A stretch of DNA of 64,000 nucleotides from Branchiostoma floridae (GCF_000003815.2 NC_049992.1:18830396-18894395), one strand, 5' to 3'; positions 1-11,839 are shown, counted from the first letter of the stretch. Translations and numbers: made by a program. The notes: a model not told the origin generated them from the sequence alone.

Positions 1-723
1 ATGTGTGACCGTAGCGAAACATTTCCGAGGTTACCACAATAATTTGTCACCTATCGGCACTTCCAAAAAAGATACCCACTAAACAAAAGAAATTCAAGAC
101 CCTCTAAAACTTGACATAATTTTTTATAAGGTACTGACCATGTTGTTGCTGTCTAATAACAAACGATCATTACAGTGTTTTATAAGGAAAATCGCATATA
201 TAGTAGTAGTAGAAGTTTTCATTCCATGACATACAATTAAATAAAGCCTCAAAAAGGAATGTACGTAACCTATAGCATTTCCCACAATCCTTCGTTGCAT
301 GCAGTGTTGTAAAACCTTTGAACTTTAATCAGCAAACGCGTGTAATGGAAAGGGTCGTAGGGGCACAGGGGGTTGTTATTTACCGGGTGTTTTGTTCACA
401 GTATTGGGAGGCAGATCCCAACTGTCTCCTTCCACTGCCCTGTTCGTACCTACCCAACTGAGATCAGGTGCCCATTTACGTCTGGAAGGACAGAGGAAAG
501 TGTCCGCTGTCCTTTCCCAAGAACACAAAAATAATGTCTTGACAAAATTGAGGCACTCAACCACTCCTTGGGTAAGACTTTGTTCTGCAGACTAAGACTT
601 AAGCCGAGTTTGTGATTTGAACCCAGCGGTTTTACGAAACTACTGTAAACCTGAGGGGGGGTCCCTGCAGCTAAGGATCATGGTAACTGTGAAAAGGGAG
701 AACTGGTGTTTTGATCTGGGGCA
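1..723. other. no gene recognised; 3' flank of cofilin gene
   Basis: Nothing coding is recognised here. The short open frames on both strands around 380-600 lack any recognisable domain. The part next to 724 would be the 3' untranslated region of the minus-strand cofilin gene. Confidence 0.5.
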
Positions 724-880
724 CTACTGGCTTGTTTTGAGGATCTTGTCCCTCACTTCATCGAAGTTGAGCTCGTCGCGGTCATTGGCCTGGATCGGGG
801 TGGCCGGACACTTCTTCTTAAGGGCATCGGAGCTCGAGGAATGCAACATCTTGGCCTTGATCTTAATGGTGTCTGGACAC
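724..880 (-). CDS. ADF/cofilin, last coding exon
   Basis: This exon encodes the C-terminal third of an actin-depolymerising factor/cofilin, which binds and severs actin filaments in the cytoplasm. It gives CPDTIKIKAKML, then SSSSDALKKK and a C-terminal helix ending in KTSQ and TAG. This matches the family pattern in which W-x-P-(D/E)-x-A-x-x-K-x-K-M is followed by S-x-(D)-A-(L/I)-K-K-K, the actin-binding helix. The exon is preceded by a strong acceptor (a T-rich tract, then CACCAG at 881-886). Its first base would complete a Trp codon from the previous exon. About 51 residues plus stop is the usual length for this part. It pairs with the minus-strand exon at 1602-1733; the family identity is clear, the intactness of the gene is not. 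Confidence 0.85.
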
Positions 881-1601
881 CTGGTGAAAAAGACAAAAAA
901 ATTGAAAACCCGGATACCTTTTTTAAACAATCACGACCGTATAGCATGTCCAGAACTCGAGATATCAAACTCAGACGTTCCACTTTAGTGTCATAGCAAT
1001 CCCCTAAGGAACCAAAAATGTAATCATTTCAAGGTCTCAACAATCATACCAAGTATAAAGATAATACATCTAGGCATTCTGGAGTTAAACTGTTCATCTA
1101 ACCACACACAAACACACACACAAACACTACCGAAAATATAATCTTCTAGCGAAAGTATCCAGTCCATATTGATTAAAGAGGATGATTTACATGTAGCATC
1201 CAGAGGGGGAAAGCACACTCTGTGGCATTCCTTGCGATACACATCTGATATTGTTTGCATTATAATTTCATTGCACACCCAATTTGCTAGCGTATTCCGT
1301 GCAACTATCCTGGTGGTGAAACATGGTATGTGTGTCTGTGTTTCGGGATTTTTGTAATCAGCATAACTTTAGGAACCTCTGAATGGAATGTAATTATGAT
1401 ATTTTGCATGTGGAAAGGGAATGGGAAGATAAAGTTAAAGATAACTTTTGGGTTCCCTGGTCTCTGACATTGGTACTGCAGCAGAAAGTTAGGGGTTTTG
1501 TATCTTTTGTCCGAGACATGCTATGGTTTTGACATTTGGGGGGCAGACAGCTTTTCATGCAAGGTAGAACTTGTGTAGGTATGCGCCCCTAGCAGCCTTA
1601 C
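881..1601 (-). other. cofilin intron, expected middle exon not found
   Basis: A complete cofilin needs about 50-60 residues between the two neighbouring coding exons, covering the central beta strands with the D-C-R-Y-A type motif and ending in a Trp. I scanned the minus strand for that motif and for an open exon with good splice sites and saw none. An AC-rich microsatellite lies at about 1107-1135. The missing exon may reflect a deletion, an assembly error or strong divergence. Confidence 0.5.
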
Positions 1602-1733
1602 CTTAACCTTGTTTTCCACGATGATCTTTGTCTCGCAGTTTGACACCCTGAACGTCACGTACTTGTACGTGTGCTTTTGTTTCACCTCATCGAAAGCTGC
1701 GACCACTTCATCTGTAACTTTGATGCCAGAAGC
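1602..1733 (-). CDS. ADF/cofilin, first main coding exon
   Basis: This exon encodes 44 residues beginning ASGIKVTDEVV and continuing AFDEVK and YKYVTFRVSNCETKI up to VENKVK. It is the standard N-terminus of ADF/cofilin: (M)ASG-(I/V)-x-V-x-(D/E), the regulatory Ser-3 phosphorylated by LIM kinases in animals, helix 1 and the first beta strand. The acceptor CCCGCAG ends at 1734 and the donor is AAG|GTAAGG with GT at 1601-1600; both boundaries are in phase 0. The start codon lies in a separate upstream exon at 2011-2013, an arrangement well known for cofilin genes. The neighbouring exon at 724-880 supplies the C-terminus. Confidence 0.88.
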
Positions 1734-2010
1734 CTGCGGGAGTCAAAGTAAACAATATGTTGAAAACTGCCTTTAGGAATACAAATAGAATTTGACCTGG
1801 TCAGAATAACATTAACAATTGATAACAACATTCTATGAATGTTAACAATATTCTAGTATATAAAACTATTGTATATTGTCTAGAATATTGTCACCAGATC
1901 CGGAATAAAACAGACATCTAATACTGTCCCAACTTTTAACCAGTCATTGTTATTTGTATATGTACTCTTAAAATTTCTTCCAACTACTTAGAAATCAACT
2001 AATGACTTAC

Positions 2011-2013
2011 CAT
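2011..2013 (-). CDS. ADF/cofilin, initiator codon at end of exon 1
   Basis: On the minus strand ATG is immediately followed by GTAAGTCAT, a near-consensus donor. The next exon begins with the Ala-Ser-Gly of cofilin in phase 0. Splitting the initiator Met from the rest of the reading frame is typical of metazoan ADF/cofilin genes. The upstream non-coding part of exon 1 extends to higher coordinates; its limit is not visible. Confidence 0.7.
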
Positions 2014-3098
2014 AATTCTTCACTTCTTGGTTGGATATCGACTTGGATCGAGGATATGGACCTACAGAAATTTAAAAAAAAAAGATGAAAAAATACGCTG
2101 GTAATTTTGACGGTACTATGTTGCACATGTACATGTATGCGTGCAAGCTGTTAAACGTACTAGTAGTAAACTGTGTTTCTGGATTTTTCAGGCACATGTT
2201 TGCGTGTAAACGTACTAAGAGTAAATTGTTTGTGTTTCCGACTTTTTCAGGTAAGTCTGTTGATTGTAACTATTGAAATGTTTCAAGTGACCTTATTTTG
2301 ACACACATTATGTCCTGACCCGCTAGTATGAGCCTCCACCAGATCGTTGGTCAAACAGTAGAAATTGAACAATACGCCAGGGGAGTCGGCCAGCCATAGG
2401 AGTCAGTATGCACTTAATTTATGTATCGTTGATAGAAATGCCGTTAAATCAGAAAATTTGCCCTTCAAATTGCAAAACGAACGACGGAGAGTTCCTAAAG
2501 CTAAGGGCACAACTCGCCGTACGTGCAACTGCGAGCTGTCTACTTGCAAAAACGTGGGCAACCTTTTGGGATCCATAAGTGGTATTAAAGTACCGGCTCC
2601 GTACGGAATCGTACGGATCCGGAATCCAACGGATTTGGGAGCACGCAGACGTACAGTAGCACTTAACGTGCATACAGAACATTCTCTGTCTTCGGGCTGC
2701 GGATGACACGCAACCGCTCACGGCCAGGCATGGTGTGCAGGCCACATACTTTCACCTTGCGCAACCTTGCGAGTGACGTGCGTTGAGACGTACGCACTCC
2801 ACGCTCTGGCCATTCTTTCGACACGTTTATAGAAAAACGTGGCGGACGTGGACTCCCAAGAAAATGTACGAAAAAAATAACACGTACGGCGGGTTGTGAC
2901 CTTAGCTTAACCCATGAGCATATATATGTAATTACATTTGTCAAAATACTGGGAAACCTTAAGGAATATGTACAGTCTGTTATTACACCATGGTCAAACA
3001 TGGAGTAGTCTAACAATAAGTGGGGTTCATGCCAAAATATCAATAGTAAATTTGTACACTCAATCTACATTGGCTGTCTACTATTGTATAGTATACAG
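2014..3098. other. no gene recognised; upstream region of cofilin gene
   Basis: The sequence upstream of the cofilin start holds no recognisable coding exon. A GC-richer stretch at about 2450-2880 is open in several frames but has no domain and looks like repeat-derived DNA. A promoter for the cofilin gene is expected in this interval, but I could not place one. Confidence 0.4.
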
Positions 3099-3230
3099 TC
3101 TATGTGTGTCTTACATTCGACCAGTCCTGGAGTATTTAGCCCCCGTCTGGCATTCCGGGCACTTAGTGACAGGATCGAGAATGTCCAGTTGAAAGCCGTG
3201 GCCATTATACTGGACAGAACTGCACGTTTA
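3099..3230 (+). pseudogene. fragment of CR1-like reverse transcriptase C-terminus
   Basis: The translation SYIRPVLEYLAPVWHSG matches the C-terminal region of the retrotransposon protein at 39141-41846 (there SYIRPVLEYCAPVWHSG). The match continues through the LSDRIE(K/N)VQ region after a deletion of about 9 bp at 'cattccggg'. Only this short piece is present, so it is a dead 3'-truncated remnant. A second copy of the same remnant is at 6081-6211 inside a duplicated block. Confidence 0.8.
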
Positions 3231-4215
3231 TTGTAAAACAATAGAAAATGTGCCATATTTAAGTTCATATTTGTTCAGACAAGCACCTAATTCACTTTAT
3301 TTCAAATATACCAACAAGCGATGACATATCAACACATCCACATCCGATGTTAGACACTTGCGACATGGTTCGTCCTGTGTTTTGAATAATTCAGTAACCT
3401 TGAACCTTGAACGTGAATTCAGTAAATAATATATCTAACATCACACGTCAGGGGAAAACTGTTAATGCTTCAACTCAATAGGAGTATAACTATGTATGCA
3501 GGTATCTATTGGAGTAGGCATGTCCACCCACTTTACCGATAAAAATCGTTTTTCTTGCTAGACCGGTCCAAAAAATCGGACCTGAAAAAAATCAGGGGAC
3601 CGGATGTTGGACCGATTCGAAAATTAACAGGTTACTAAAGTATATCGGCAAGCGCGTTCACGTGTTTTGGAGCTTTGCAGTAACAACCACCACTTAATTA
3701 TTTACATACTAGCGATCACGACGTTTTTTTTAATCCTGTACGTCTGTCTTGGGTAATTTTTATTCGAAGTCTGAAACTAAAAGCTGCTCTTGCTTGACTT
3801 ACTTGACTTATGTCTGGTTCCCCACTTACCCCAAATCACTGTGCTGCCCAGAAGTCCCTGTTCAGCGTTGTCTTTCCCATGGTGTCTGGCTCCCGGGCCA
3901 GTCCTGCATCCATTCTTGCAGTTCTAAGCAAGGCGCTAGGATAGAAAACTCTTTTACTTTTGCACCAGGAGCAAAATCTACCACTATGCATATGAGCGGG
4001 TCAGTGCACTTTGGACTCCGCCCTGGATAAACAAACCCGCTACGGAATTAAACCTTTACCATATATGGAGTCATCAGGAGCCAGGTAAGGGCAGGTGCAT
4101 ACAGTACGTAGACCTGGCTTGCTGAATAGACCGATCCTGACTGTTCATCACAATTAGCAACATGACCAATGATAGCATGACAATTAACAGCTCGGTCAAT
4201 CACAGAGTGGGAGCA
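3099..4215 (+). repeat. duplicated block, copy A
   Basis: This block has two parts. 3099-3990 matches 6081-7245, and 3990-4215 matches 5815-6050, with high identity. The order of the parts is swapped between copies (X-Y here, Y'-X' in copy B), as expected from neighbouring tandem units. It contains the reverse transcriptase remnant and, at about 3225-3420, a stretch related to the 400-bp unit found upstream of the receptor genes further right. Confidence 0.75.
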
Positions 4216-5814
4216 CGTCCGTAAGATATTGAAGCATTTCTATGTTTTCATTTTGCATTACTACGATTTGACGAAGGTGGGCTGGGACTGACTTTTGACA
4301 TTCACATATTTCAGAAAAAATTGCGATTTTGTGGCGTCGTGTGTGCCGTACAATTTGTAGGCTCAGAACCTAGAAGTCCCGGGTTCGATACTCGTCATGT
4401 CCCCTGTGTTGTGCCCTTGGGGAAGGCACTTCACACGACTTTCCCTGGCAGTGGAGTACCGCCCACCACGCCCCTTCGGCTACTGTGTCAATAGTGTATC
4501 AAAACACACGGATTTGGTGCGCCAATGTCCACATGTGTGTGCAAGCATTCGCCACCAACAACCGTATTTTTTCAACACGATTTTCCCCAAACCAGCAACC
4601 CAGTTCTTGACTTAAAATCTTTAAGTTACTGGCATTAGAGCCTGAAGGATGCTTCGAATTACAAAAAAAAAAAAATAATTCTCGTCTACAAATACAGACA
4701 TGCACTCCATTGTAGTACATAAAGAAAGATAACTCACTTTGTTAGACAGTACTGCACTGGCAGGTACCCCTCTGCAAAATGGAAGTCACCGAAGAACACG
4801 ACCTGATGATCTGGAACTACTGACCAAAATCTACAGATTTTCCTCTTTTATATATCCAGTAGGACATTAAATCATCCCATTTTGCATGAGTCGCTTTCTT
4901 TAACAAACAGCCTCGTTAGACGACGCTGTCTTTGGGGTTTCTTATCCTATAGGCTCCGTATATGGGTATAGCCATGGTCCTTGGTTCCATATATGGTCAC
5001 AACCATACGTAGTGCTTCAGAGACCCAAGCGAAGATCTGACGTAGATAGTGTATCTCTGACAAATAGTACACGATATGGAACAACAAATGATGTAATGTG
5101 TTTGGATTAGTTCTACGCTCGGCGTATGACGATGTAAGGGGTTGTATTTGTCATTCCTTATTTGGGAAAGTGACGTAAGGCCAGCGGCCCGATGAATTTT
5201 GCAGAAGAGGGGGGGGGGGGGCAGGTTTGAGCCTCAGGCATCAAACCACTTATTGGGAAAACTGACAGTTACTCGGTGTGCTTGGAGACAAAAGTGAGCA
5301 GTGCGTATCGAAGCATGGTACATTTTTGCCTGTTTCCAAACGCACTCTTAAATCCTACCTTTCTGTCATTGGCTGTGCCTGTTGCTCCAAGTGGAAATTT
5401 TTCTACAATTGCGAACTAGGGACAAAAACTGCTAACCGCATGGATGTCGTCCATATAGTTATTAAGTAAGTATAGTCTTAGTACTGTCAAGCTGTTTAAG
5501 TTCGAGATAGGGAAAAATGAAGTGCCCACGGTGGTTTCAATTAAAAGTAAGGTTGCGGTTGAATTATTTTTGGTTGGATAACTTTGGACCATATTGGGTG
5601 GTTCTGTCACAGTATCTTATGTATTTAGTAAATTATAATGCTTACAATAATATCCCTCAGAAAACAGCACGCTTTCAGTGGGGAAGTTAAATTTCATTAG
5701 CCTACCTATGGCAAATTTGATCAGCATTATATTTTGTTTAAAACGTGTAGTACGGCCTGATTAGAGCTTAGGACTCGAATGGCGGATAGGTCCTAGATCC
5801 TAACGCATGACCAT
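4216..5814. other. spacer between duplicated blocks
   Basis: No gene is recognised between the two block copies apart from the SINE-like patch at 4337-4560. A run of A at about 4662-4675 and a G run at about 5208-5221 are simple sequence. The open frame at 5278-5469 has no recognisable domain. Confidence 0.4.
4337..4560 (+). repeat. SINE-like fragment with tRNA B-box-like motif
   Basis: The stretch contains CGGGTTCGATACTC, close to the polymerase III B box (GGTTCGANNCC). It is followed by the GTGCCCTTGGGGAAGGCACTT motif, which I recognise as recurring in invertebrate SINE-type repeats. No complete tRNA cloverleaf is seen, so this is called a SINE-like remnant only. Confidence 0.45.
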
Positions 5815-6080
5815 ATATGGGTATGAGCGGGTCCGTGCTCTTTGGACTCCTCCCTGAATAAATAAACCCCCTGCGGAAGGATACCTTCACCATATATGGA
5901 CTCATCAGGAGCCAGGTAAGTGCAGATGCATACAGTATTTGAATACTACGGCTGAATAGACCGACCCATGACTGTTCTTTATAATTAGCAGCTAGACCCT
6001 AATGATAGCACAGCAATTAACTGTTTGCCAATCACAGAATGTGAAACAGAATTCAAATATCCATTGACGACCTGGGCCCA

Positions 6081-6211
6081 GTCTACGTGTGCCTTACATA
6101 CGACCAGTCCTGGAGTATTTAGCCCCCGTCTGGCATTCCGGGCACTTAGTGACAGGATCGAGAATGTCCAGTTGAAAGCCGTGGCCATTATACTGGACAG
6201 AACTGCACGTT
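6081..6211 (+). pseudogene. second fragment of CR1-like reverse transcriptase
   Basis: Same remnant as at 3099-3230, with the same 9-bp deletion, so the two share a history through block duplication and not by separate retrotransposition. It encodes only the region around RPVLEYLAPV. Confidence 0.78.
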
Positions 6212-6473
6212 TATTGTAAAACAATAGAAAATGTGCCAAATTTAAGTTCATATTTGTTCAGACAAGCACCTAATTCACTTTATTTCAAATATACCAACAA
6301 GCGATGACATATCAATACATCCACATCCGATGTTAGACACTTGCGACATGGTTCGTCCTGTGTTTTGAATAATTCAGTAACCTTGAACCTTGAACGTGAA
6401 TTCAGTAAATAATATATCTAACATCACACGTCAGGGGAAAATCTGTTAATGCTTCAACTCAATAGGAGTATAA

Positions 6474-6739
6474 GTAATAGTTACCCCATGGGCGGGGCGA
6501 GTTTTCTGTGTATATCACAAGGCCCGCCCACCGAGGGGTTTCTAGTCTCCTCGGGTCACATGCGTACATCACTCCTAGTTTTCAGGCAGATATCACCCCT
6601 GTTTTCTTGATATCACCACAGTTTTCCCCTCATTTTCATTAAATAGCAGCACACTTTTTTTCATAGCACCATACTATGTGGATATATCAACAGAAAATGG
6701 GGGCTTCTCATTGGCTGAGGGGAAGTAGCCATGGGCTAA
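6474..6739. mobile_element. short inverted-repeat insertion (MITE-like)
   Basis: Present in block copy B and absent from the equivalent point of copy A ('aggagtataactatgtatg' at about 3479-3498). Its ends resemble each other in inverted orientation: AGTTACCCCATGG at the left and, read from the right on the other strand, AGTTAGCCCATGG. It has no coding capacity. These are the marks of a small non-autonomous DNA transposon; the target duplication is not clear. Confidence 0.55.
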
Positions 6740-8257
6740 CTATGTATGCAGGTATCTATTGGAGTAGGCATGTCCACCTACCACCAGTCCACCTTACCGA
6801 TGAAAATCGTTTTTCTTGCTAGACCGGTCCAAAAAATCGGACCTGAAAAAAATCAGTGGACCGGATGTTGGACCCATTCGAAAATGAACAGATTACTAAA
6901 GTATATCGGCAAGCGCGTTCACGTGATTTGGAGCTTCGCAGTAACAACCACCACTTAGTTACCTACATACTAGCGATCATGACGTTTTCTTTTAATCCTG
7001 TACGTCTGTCTTGGGTAATTTTTATTCGAAGTCTGAAAATAAAAGCTGCTCTTGCTTGACTTACTTGACTTATGTCTGGTTCCCCACTTACCCCAAATCA
7101 CTGTGCTGCCCAGAAGTCCCTGTTCAGCGTTGCCTTTCCCATGGTGTCTGGCTCCCGGGCCAGTCCTGCATCCATTCTTGCAGTTCTAAACAAGGCGCTA
7201 GGATAGAAAACTCTTTTACTTTTGCACCAGGAGCAAAATCTACCACTCAAGTAACTCGACGCTGGCATGTTCAAAACGCGAGATGTCAAAAACAGGAAGC
7301 TCCGCTGTAGCATCGAAACAAGTCGCTAATAAGCGTTATAGAATCAAATCATTTCAGGGCGCATCAGGAACCTGACAGACACGAAATATCAATACAACCC
7401 ATCGTGACATTATTGAGTTATTCTGTCTATCCACAAACATGCATACATACATGAACACAAAGTCTTTTATGCAATACATTATATGGCTGCATGAGGGCTA
7501 CAAGCGGTTTTATTCGCAAAGACAGCCCTGGGAAAGAGAACGCACTTTTCTGCGCGAAGCATGCTGGGAGGGTGGTGGTATCCTGGGGTCGTGACTTGTT
7601 CGTTTAACTCTCTTCCCGTGCATAACTCCCCTCAGCAAATTCTTAACACCCACACAGCACCGCCAAATAAGGTACATATTAAGGTTCCCTTTGATATAGC
7701 GTATAACATTTTACCCCCTAAATAGTGAACTTGCGTCTTGCTTTTAAATAGTCCCGGTAACTAGAGAAAATACTAGCTAACGGTAAGTGACGTTGTACAG
7801 AAACGTACACAGGGGCACGCTCGCACAACTTACGATTTGCTAAGGTAAATAAGACAAACACAAAACAAGCAAAATAAAATGACAGCTGTGGATTCCAAAT
7901 AGTTTTATTTGTGGATTGATTAAGCCCACAATCTAAACCTATGGCTTCTTTGCGGCGCTGGGTATACGTAAGTGCTTGAGAGAAAAGAAGTATTTTCATA
8001 TACAGTATTATACAAGAAAAAGGACTCTCTTGACACAACCGCATTCACACCGACGTTTCGGTGACCGTACCGTTTTGGTGACTGTCTGTGACCTTTTAAG
8101 TGACATTTCTGATTGGTTCACATTGTACTGCAGCACTAGTGCGCTAGGGGTCGCTGCGTCCAGATACATATGCTGTCACATACGTAAAGGATTAACATAT
8201 GTATAGACAAAGATGTAAACTTTACCATTGCCGTCCCAAACGCTACTAGTACATATA

Positions 8258-8344
8258 ACAGTTGACAGTTAACAGTAATAGCGATGGATATTTCAATCTA
8301 CAGTTGACAATTAACAGTAATAGCGATGGATATTTTCATCTACA
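8258..8344 (+). repeat. two-copy tandem repeat of about 42 bp
   Basis: The sequence 'acagtaatagcgatggatat' occurs twice, each preceded by 'cagttgaca' plus 'ttaa', giving two adjacent near-identical units. Confidence 0.8.
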
Positions 8345-8862
8345 TGTACTTGTAAAGATCTGTGTTCATTGTTGCTTCGCTCACTCGGAAGCTTTACTCG
8401 CTGATTTTAGTCGGTTAACCTCAGGACGGGTCATTGACTCTAACTTAGCATCTCCTAAGATCTTTTGTTCGCCGTGAAAACAGCAACAACGACAAATAAT
8501 AGTAAACAGTACGATATATACACGTGATGCATGCTGAATCAATAAGCCTTGATCCGACATTTTAATAACCATTCATTTTAAATTCTTTATCAGAAAAGTA
8601 CATTGAAGTACATTCTACTGTTATTGATCTAAAATGATGACTCATGCACATATTATATCAGCACGAACATTAGAAAGTAAGAATAAAAGTAAGAATATTA
8701 GAAAATCAAACAAGATAAAGAAATCTTGAATTTCAAAGCAAAATATCTTACAATCCGTAGTAGAGGAAACAAGCCTTAGGTATGATCCACGAAAAAGTGT
8801 CTATTTGTAGCATCGTTAGAACAATTGGGTGTCTAAATCATGTCGTAAAATTCTTGACAGTC

Positions 8863-8863
8863 A

Positions 8864-8930
<67 letters not shown>

Positions 8931-8931
8931 A
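8863..8931. repeat. (AT)n microsatellite
   Basis: An essentially uninterrupted TA dinucleotide run of about 65 bp. Confidence 0.97.
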
Positions 8932-9059
8932 TAAGAAAAAAATTAAAGGAATGGTTGTTTAAAAGGTCTTTCATAATTGGAAAGAATGTTTTTCCAAACC
9001 TTTATTTCACCTCCTTATCAATTTCAAGGTTTTCGGATAAAGTCATATATAATTGAATC

Positions 9060-9253
9060 AAGACGACCTTAAAGGAACATCTGGTGAATAGGGGGTACCG
9101 ATAGCCATCACACTCTTTTTCTTGTAGTCGACAATGTCAGGACAATCACAGTGGGAAGTCGAGCCACTGAACCAGTTTCCATAGGAGGAGCATGAGTGTC
9201 TACCGTCAGGATCACATTCAGTAACGCGTCGTCTCGTCACTTTCTTTTAGGAG
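9060..9253 (-). pseudogene. decayed hevein-like (chitin-binding type 1-like) exon
   Basis: On the minus strand this matches the intact exon at 42415-42638, including the acceptor (CCAATAG before 9253), the shared PKRK start, the CDPDG motif and the C-x-C-P-D-x-VDYKKK end. The Trp codon after PKRK has become TGA (9237-9239), and about 25 bp covering the first cysteine loop are deleted, shifting the frame. Upstream and downstream flanks also match the 42.4-kb locus. If the minus-strand receptor splices into it in phase 1, only five codons (APKRK) are read before the stop. It may therefore still act as the terminal exon while the domain itself is lost. The CC pair of the hevein fold is also altered. 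Confidence 0.75.
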
Positions 9254-10096
9254 CTATTGGATGAAAAGTTTATTCAGTCAACATTTGAAATATGAAAAAG
9301 CTTTGCAAGCAATTATTGCATTGGGTGTCTGAATTGAGATGTTTATTTCATCGCGATCACAAGACCGTGTGTTCCGTATCACCCGAGGCACAACCCCGAC
9401 CACGGGTAGAGTTATCTGATGACTCTACCCACGGCGGGTTCTCCTGAAAAACAGTGCTTTTTGTCCTGAGAGTGTACACCTGGCTAAATACATAAATGAA
9501 ATGAAATGACTGATGGCTGGGCCATCGGGATGATGTAGAATACACAGTGTCGTACTTTAAAAATGTCAAACCCTATTGAATATACGTACATTTCAATTTG
9601 AAATGTGCCAGAGTTGTAGAAAACATATTCATCTCGAACAAAACATTGCAACATTCATTACAACGTCCGATGAAGATATGGGATAATTCAATTCAACAGC
9701 AGTGCAATTAGCATACTGCGCTTGGCGCGTTCGGTTAATTGAATTGAAGCTAATAATATGAACTTGTCCGGGGCATTAAGGTTTGCTAGAAAATTATTAT
9801 AACGGGTTTGAACGTGACATTTTAACGATAGTATGTATATTATATTCATCCATTCTGGTGGTATAAGAGTTATAATAAATGATTTACAACAAATGGATGT
9901 AAGGATGATAGACAAAAACCTTATCTGATATTGCAAATGAGGAACAACTTATCTAAAGTGTATGGTTTGAGCAGTACTTGAAAACGTACGCAAAATGATA
10001 ACTTTGGTAAATGGGGCAAACAGACAAAACGTATTTTTAAAACATATTCCCTTTTAGTTTTCCCCCACACTACACAAATTTGCACAATATAAGAAC

Positions 10097-11437
10097 AAAC
10101 TAGAGTTCAACGAACCCATCTCTTCGCCAAATAATCATGCCTTTATTTAAGACTTTAAGGTCTTATTGTTCCTCACAAACACACAAACATTACCAAAACC
10201 AGACTGTGACCTGACAGATGACCTGGTAGCATCCCTGGTCAATCAGAATTTCATGCTTGTCAATTTAGACTTTGTCCCCAGTGTAAGGGCGTCCTCCAGC
10301 AAACCATCTGTATAACAGCTGTGTCCATAGATATAGGTCAAAATGAGATATATAGAGCACAGTTTATTTCTGTTAATAAGTTTTGCTGCAGTACCTTAGG
10401 AAGCCGCTAGGGGGCCCACTATCATTATTTATCTTCGTTTTCCTGACCCCTACCCACCTACCAAATATCATCAGGATTTTTTCAAGGCTTCTCGAGTTAT
10501 GCATTCCACAAACAAAAGGACGCACACACTCGGCCCGCTACCGTCCTAACGGAAAATGCTACGTCAACTATTTTCGAACACAACCTTCCTTTCCGCAGCC
10601 GCTACTTAAATACTAAATACCATGAAAATCCATACACAGCTTCTTGAGTTATATGCTGTTGGCATGAATTTATGAACTTTCCTCATTAATTATGCAAATA
10701 AGCTACTGATTTGCATAATTAGTATTACATTGTATAAGTCATCACTCATTCTATCTACATACCGAAAATCCTGATGATCTGTTTACACGTTCTCAAGTTA
10801 TCCTCGTCCAAAGTTTGAACGAAAATCGGTGCCTGCAGTTCCCAAAAAGCCGCTAGGGGGTCCAAACTCACAGCACTTACTCTCTGTTTCAAGGGCTATC
10901 TACCACTCAAAAATCATGACCACAGCATGTCCAGAACACGAAGTGCCAAAATTAAAAGTTTTGCTGCAGTACCTTAGGCAGCCACTAGGGTGCCCATTAT
11001 CGAACTTGACCTTCGTTTTCCTAACCCCAATCCACCTAACAAATATAATCAGGATCCATTCAAGGGTTCTCGAGTTATCTTGCTTACAGACAAACGCACT
11101 TACATACAAATCCCGCTACAGCACCATAGGTAAGAGCCAGGTAAACCATTTGACCTTCCTCTCCAAAACCGCTACACACCTACCAAGTTTCGTGAAAATC
11201 GCCCAGCTAGATTTTGACTTATGCTGCCAAAAACAAACCGCAAAATACATACCAAGCTCGCTGCAGTACCGTAGGAAAACGCCAGGTAATCCGTTTTCAA
11301 ACTTGGCATTCCTTTCGACAACTGCTACACACCTACCAAAAATCACAAAATTCCATCCACAATTTCTCGAGTTATATGTTGTTGACCTACATACAGACCC
11401 AAGTCAAGCAATCTCATACTCTTCTTGGCGAAGAGAA
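10097..11437 (+). mobile_element. non-autonomous element with CTTCGCCAA inverted ends
   Basis: It starts 'aactagagttcaacga...cttcgccaaataat' and ends '...cttcttggcgaagag', so CTTCGCCAA is inverted at the far end. Inside are repeats of a module reading 'ctgcagtacc(t/g)taggaagccgc' then 'ctaggg(g)gcccattatcgaac'. The same start, modules and end occur at 37162-38212 and, inverted, at 60614-61145. Long open frames inside it (for example 10829-11440) are not conserved as proteins between copies and are not called as genes. Confidence 0.6.
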
Positions 11438-11839
11438 TAATGAATATTATAACAAGTGTTATGCACCGACAGATATAGCCATTTAGAGTAGAATAGACTG
11501 ATCCCGTGCTAGTAGTCCCTTAAGAGATGCAAAATAATAATGTAAATATTCGACGGACATGCAGACATTCTCTTATTGGTTTTTTTTGTTTTAAATTCCC
11601 ATGCTAACATTTGTTGAACTGCTAATTATGATGGACAGTCTTTTCTTCGCCTCATTGAGTCGTCTTAGCTATTAATTAGATCTATCATGGCCGCCGCGTG
11701 AGAAAGGTGTATTGTTTGTTATATTTGAACCATTCCACAGATATGGGTTGAAATATCTTGCTTTACCTGAAGGTTCTGGTTTTATCATACCGAACAACCA
11801 GTCGTCCAAATTAAAAAGGAAAATAATATCTTTCCTTAC

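Larger units (their letters stand above)
5815..7250 (+). repeat. duplicated block, copy B
   Basis: Second copy of the block at 3099-4215. It differs from copy A by an extra segment of about 265 bp at 6474-6739 that copy A lacks, and by small substitutions. Homology ends at about 7245 after 'aaatctaccact'. Confidence 0.75.
7251..9059. other. no gene recognised; simple repeats
   Basis: No coding exon could be supported here. The stretch holds a short tandem duplication (8258-8344) and an AT dinucleotide run (8863-8931). The part from about 8990 to 9059 matches the 3' flank of the hevein-like exon near 42820-42900, read on the minus strand. Confidence 0.45.

Noticed and set aside
42-600. Overlapping 60-70 codon frames on both strands at 376-595
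   Set aside because: Mirror-image open frames without domain, splice signals or conservation evidence.
4380-4400. tRNA gene at the B-box-like motif
   Set aside because: No A box at the right spacing and no cloverleaf; fits a SINE remnant better.
10829-11440. 203-codon plus-strand frame
   Set aside because: Lies inside a dispersed non-autonomous element; the frame is not kept in the other copies at 37162 and 60614.
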